The position numbers and the translations under genes were made by a program. This document shows positions 31,384 to 32,838 of a stretch of 32,838 nucleotides of DNA, piece by piece; position 1 is the first letter of the stretch, and every line of letters starts with the position of its first letter. Origin of the DNA: Candidatus Rifleibacteriota bacterium (GTDB lineage: Bacteria > Muiribacteriota > Ozemobacteria > Ozemobacterales > Ozemobacteraceae). The notes beneath the pieces were generated by a model. That model had not been told where the DNA came from, searched no databases, and saw only the letters and a program-made list of their open reading frames with translations. The stretch is from NCBI GenBank assembly GCA_015233565.1, contig JADFXM010000069.1, positions 1 through 32,838 on the forward strand, written 5' to 3'.

Positions 31384-32838
31384 ATGCGAAATAGGAAATT
31401 TGCTTTTTTTCTTTTCTTATTTTTCTTCGTGCAATTAAATTTGGTTAGTGCATTTGAAGGCTTTGACGCAACCCACCTTTTTGATAAAGAAGCAAAAGCA
31501 CTTGCTCTAAAAGAAAAGAAAGAAACAAAGGCAGAATATGAATTGCGAACAAAAGGATTCGTTCAAAACGCTGATGTTCGACCTAAACAAGTTGGAGACA
31601 TTGAAAGTTTCAATTGTTTTAACCTTGTTTCAATGCAATCTGAAAAAATCCCTGCAGTTTTGAAAAAAATTGGAAAATACTGTTATGTCTATCTGGAACA
31701 AGGAAAAACCCTTGATGACGCGGTATTGAGCAAGATTGTTTTTCAATTTGACAATTATATTTATCCAACCACAACCTCCTACTTTGGAACCGAATGGAAC
31801 CCAGGAATAGATGGCGACCCAAAAATCACTCTTTTTTTTCTTGATATTCGCGATGGCTTTGACCCATCTACTTCACATTTCAATTTTACAGCTGGTTATT
31901 TTTACCCTGGAGACGAATACTCCAAGGATAAAAACCCCAATAGCAATGAAAGAGAAATGTTATATCTCGATATCTACCCGTCCAATCCTTCCAGAAAAGA
32001 TTATATGAGTGTTGTCGCCCACGAGTTCCAGCATATGATCCATTGGCACCATGATGCCTTAGAGAATACCTGGCTCAACGAGGGAATGTCTCAACTTTCA
32101 TCCTATCTAAACGGATTCGGACACCCGAAACAAGTGTTGGCTTATTGGCGTTATTCCGATAACAATCTAATGGCTTGGCAAGATCCAACCATGATTGCAA
32201 ACTATGGCCAGGTTTATTTGTTTGGTTTATATTTATATTCCCAACTTGGAAAAGACCTCCCTTCGAAAAAAACGATATTAAAATCCATAGTTGCTGATGA
32301 ACTTACTGGCTCTGCCGGAATAGAACACGCCTTCAAAAAGAACAATATTGGAATTTCATTTCAAGGCCTTTTTTCAAACTTCTGCGTGGCCAACTATTTA
32401 AATGATCCTAATTTTGCCAACGGTTTATACAGTTATAAAAAATTTCTTGAAAAGATGAAATTTTCCTCAATGTGCTTTTTCCAAAAACCGCCTTTCTCTG
32501 GGCGTGGCACTGTCAAACCTTGGTCAGCAAGAGCAATCCGATTTAATTTGTCGGGAATGACGGGCCCGATTATGGTCTCATTCCAAGGTTCACACGAAGA
32601 AGCTGATGACGACACAAAAAGTCCGAACAGTTATGCAGTTGCTGCCGTGCTTCTTGATTCAAATAATTCGAAACCCCCAATCCTGGAATGGCTGAATTTA
32701 AAACAACACAAAGCGGAGCAGATTTTAAAAACACAAGCCGGCGCATATGATACTCTTCAATTAATCGTTACACATAGAGGCCCAATTGGTCAGTCGGAAA
32801 TGCCTTTCGCCTGTTCGGCTCCCTCTGCTTCCTTCGCA
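31384..32838 (+). CDS. Exported HExxH zinc metalloprotease (M30-like), truncated by the window end
   Basis: The frame runs 485 codons without a stop to the window edge. It begins with a signal peptide (about 1-23, MRNRKFAFFLFLFFFVQLNL, ending near VSA). The zinc site is HEFQHMIHW at 213-221, with His213, Glu214 and His217; NEGMSQ at 232-237 supplies Glu233 as the probable third ligand, the gluzincin arrangement. The upstream region (YFGTEWNPGIDGDPKITLFF, LDIRDGFD) and HEFQH-x16-E spacing resemble hyicolysin-type M30 and related secreted peptidases. AAGGA sits seven or eight bases before the ATG. It probably degrades extracellular protein; substrate unknown. The C-terminal end is missing. Confidence 0.82.
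   Translation, partial: MRNRKFAFFLFLFFFVQLNLVSAFEGFDATHLFDKEAKALALKEKKETKAEYELRTKGFVQNADVRPKQVGDIESFNCFNLVSMQSEKIPAVLKKIGKYCYVYLEQGKTLDDAVLSKIVFQFDNYIYPTTTSYFGTEWNPGIDGDPKITLFFLDIRDGFDPSTSHFNFTAGYFYPGDEYSKDKNPNSNEREMLYLDIYPSNPSRKDYMSVVAHEFQHMIHWHHDALENTWLNEGMSQLSSYLNGFGHPKQVLAYWRYSDNNLMAWQDPTMIANYGQVYLFGLYLYSQLGKDLPSKKTILKSIVADELTGSAGIEHAFKKNNIGISFQGLFSNFCVANYLNDPNFANGLYSYKKFLEKMKFSSMCFFQKPPFSGRGTVKPWSARAIRFNLSGMTGPIMVSFQGSHEEADDDTKSPNSYAVAAVLLDSNNSKPPILEWLNLKQHKAEQILKTQAGAYDTLQLIVTHRGPIGQSEMPFACSAPSASFA

Overview
The window is AT-rich bacterial chromosome with dense, mostly minus-strand coding. It appears to come from a flagellated, diderm-type organism that makes c-di-GMP, chemotaxis proteins, a lipoprotein and type IV-pilin-like proteins. 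No rRNA, tRNA, insertion sequence, CRISPR array or phage gene was seen, so this looks like core or lineage-specific chromosome and not a mobile island. The gene mix (FliY-type switch protein, prepilin cluster, many exported proteins of unknown family) would fit a deep-branching lineage such as Candidatus Riflebacteria/Ozemobacteria. That placement is an impression and not a demonstrated result.

Layout. Positions 348-2822 (-) encode an exported gamma-glutamyltransferase-family protein fused to a transglutaminase-like domain. Next come uridine kinase (3158-3781, +) and a CheV-type CheW-receiver protein (3930-4886, +), which ends at a strong hairpin terminator shared with a convergent nucleotidyltransferase/phosphomannomutase fusion (4951-7461, -). 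A minus-strand operon follows, read from 11669 down to 7712: a PhnD-like lipoprotein, a membrane GAF-GGDEF diguanylate cyclase, and the tRNA dihydrouridine synthase DusB. An exported protein of unknown family (11876-13288, -) separates this from a plus-strand four-gene cluster (13623-17714). That cluster holds a large GspK/PilX-like protein, a small membrane-anchored protein and two classical prepilins. Then comes a 544-base gap with inverted repeats, and an exported Q/N/A-rich protein with a glycine-rich hydrophobic core (18259-19119, -).

The right half is a long minus-strand run read from 31042 down to 19456: fliL, fliM, fliY, cheY, fliO, a DUF362 ferredoxin-like protein, mutS, a coiled-coil DUF2325-like protein, an anti-sigma factor and an ECF sigma factor. 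Many junctions overlap or nearly touch, so transcription is probably shared in blocks. A clear intrinsic terminator lies just after cheY, inside the leader of the fliO frame. The last gene (31384 to the window end, +) is an exported HExxH metalloprotease that runs off the edge.

How it works together. FliL, FliM, FliY, CheY and FliO belong to the flagellar motor, switch and export machine, and CheV adds a second phosphorylatable adaptor. The PhnD-like protein and the cyclase look like a periplasmic ligand sensor feeding c-di-GMP, a usual regulator of the motile-to-attached switch, and the prepilin cluster may supply the surface machinery. The most unusual items are the GGT-transglutaminase fusion with altered key residues, the MutS-coupled DUF2325/zinc-cysteine coiled-coil protein, the glycine-zipper secreted protein beside an inverted-order sigma/anti-sigma pair, and FliY with a 12-unit PGMGGM linker and one degenerate phosphatase motif.
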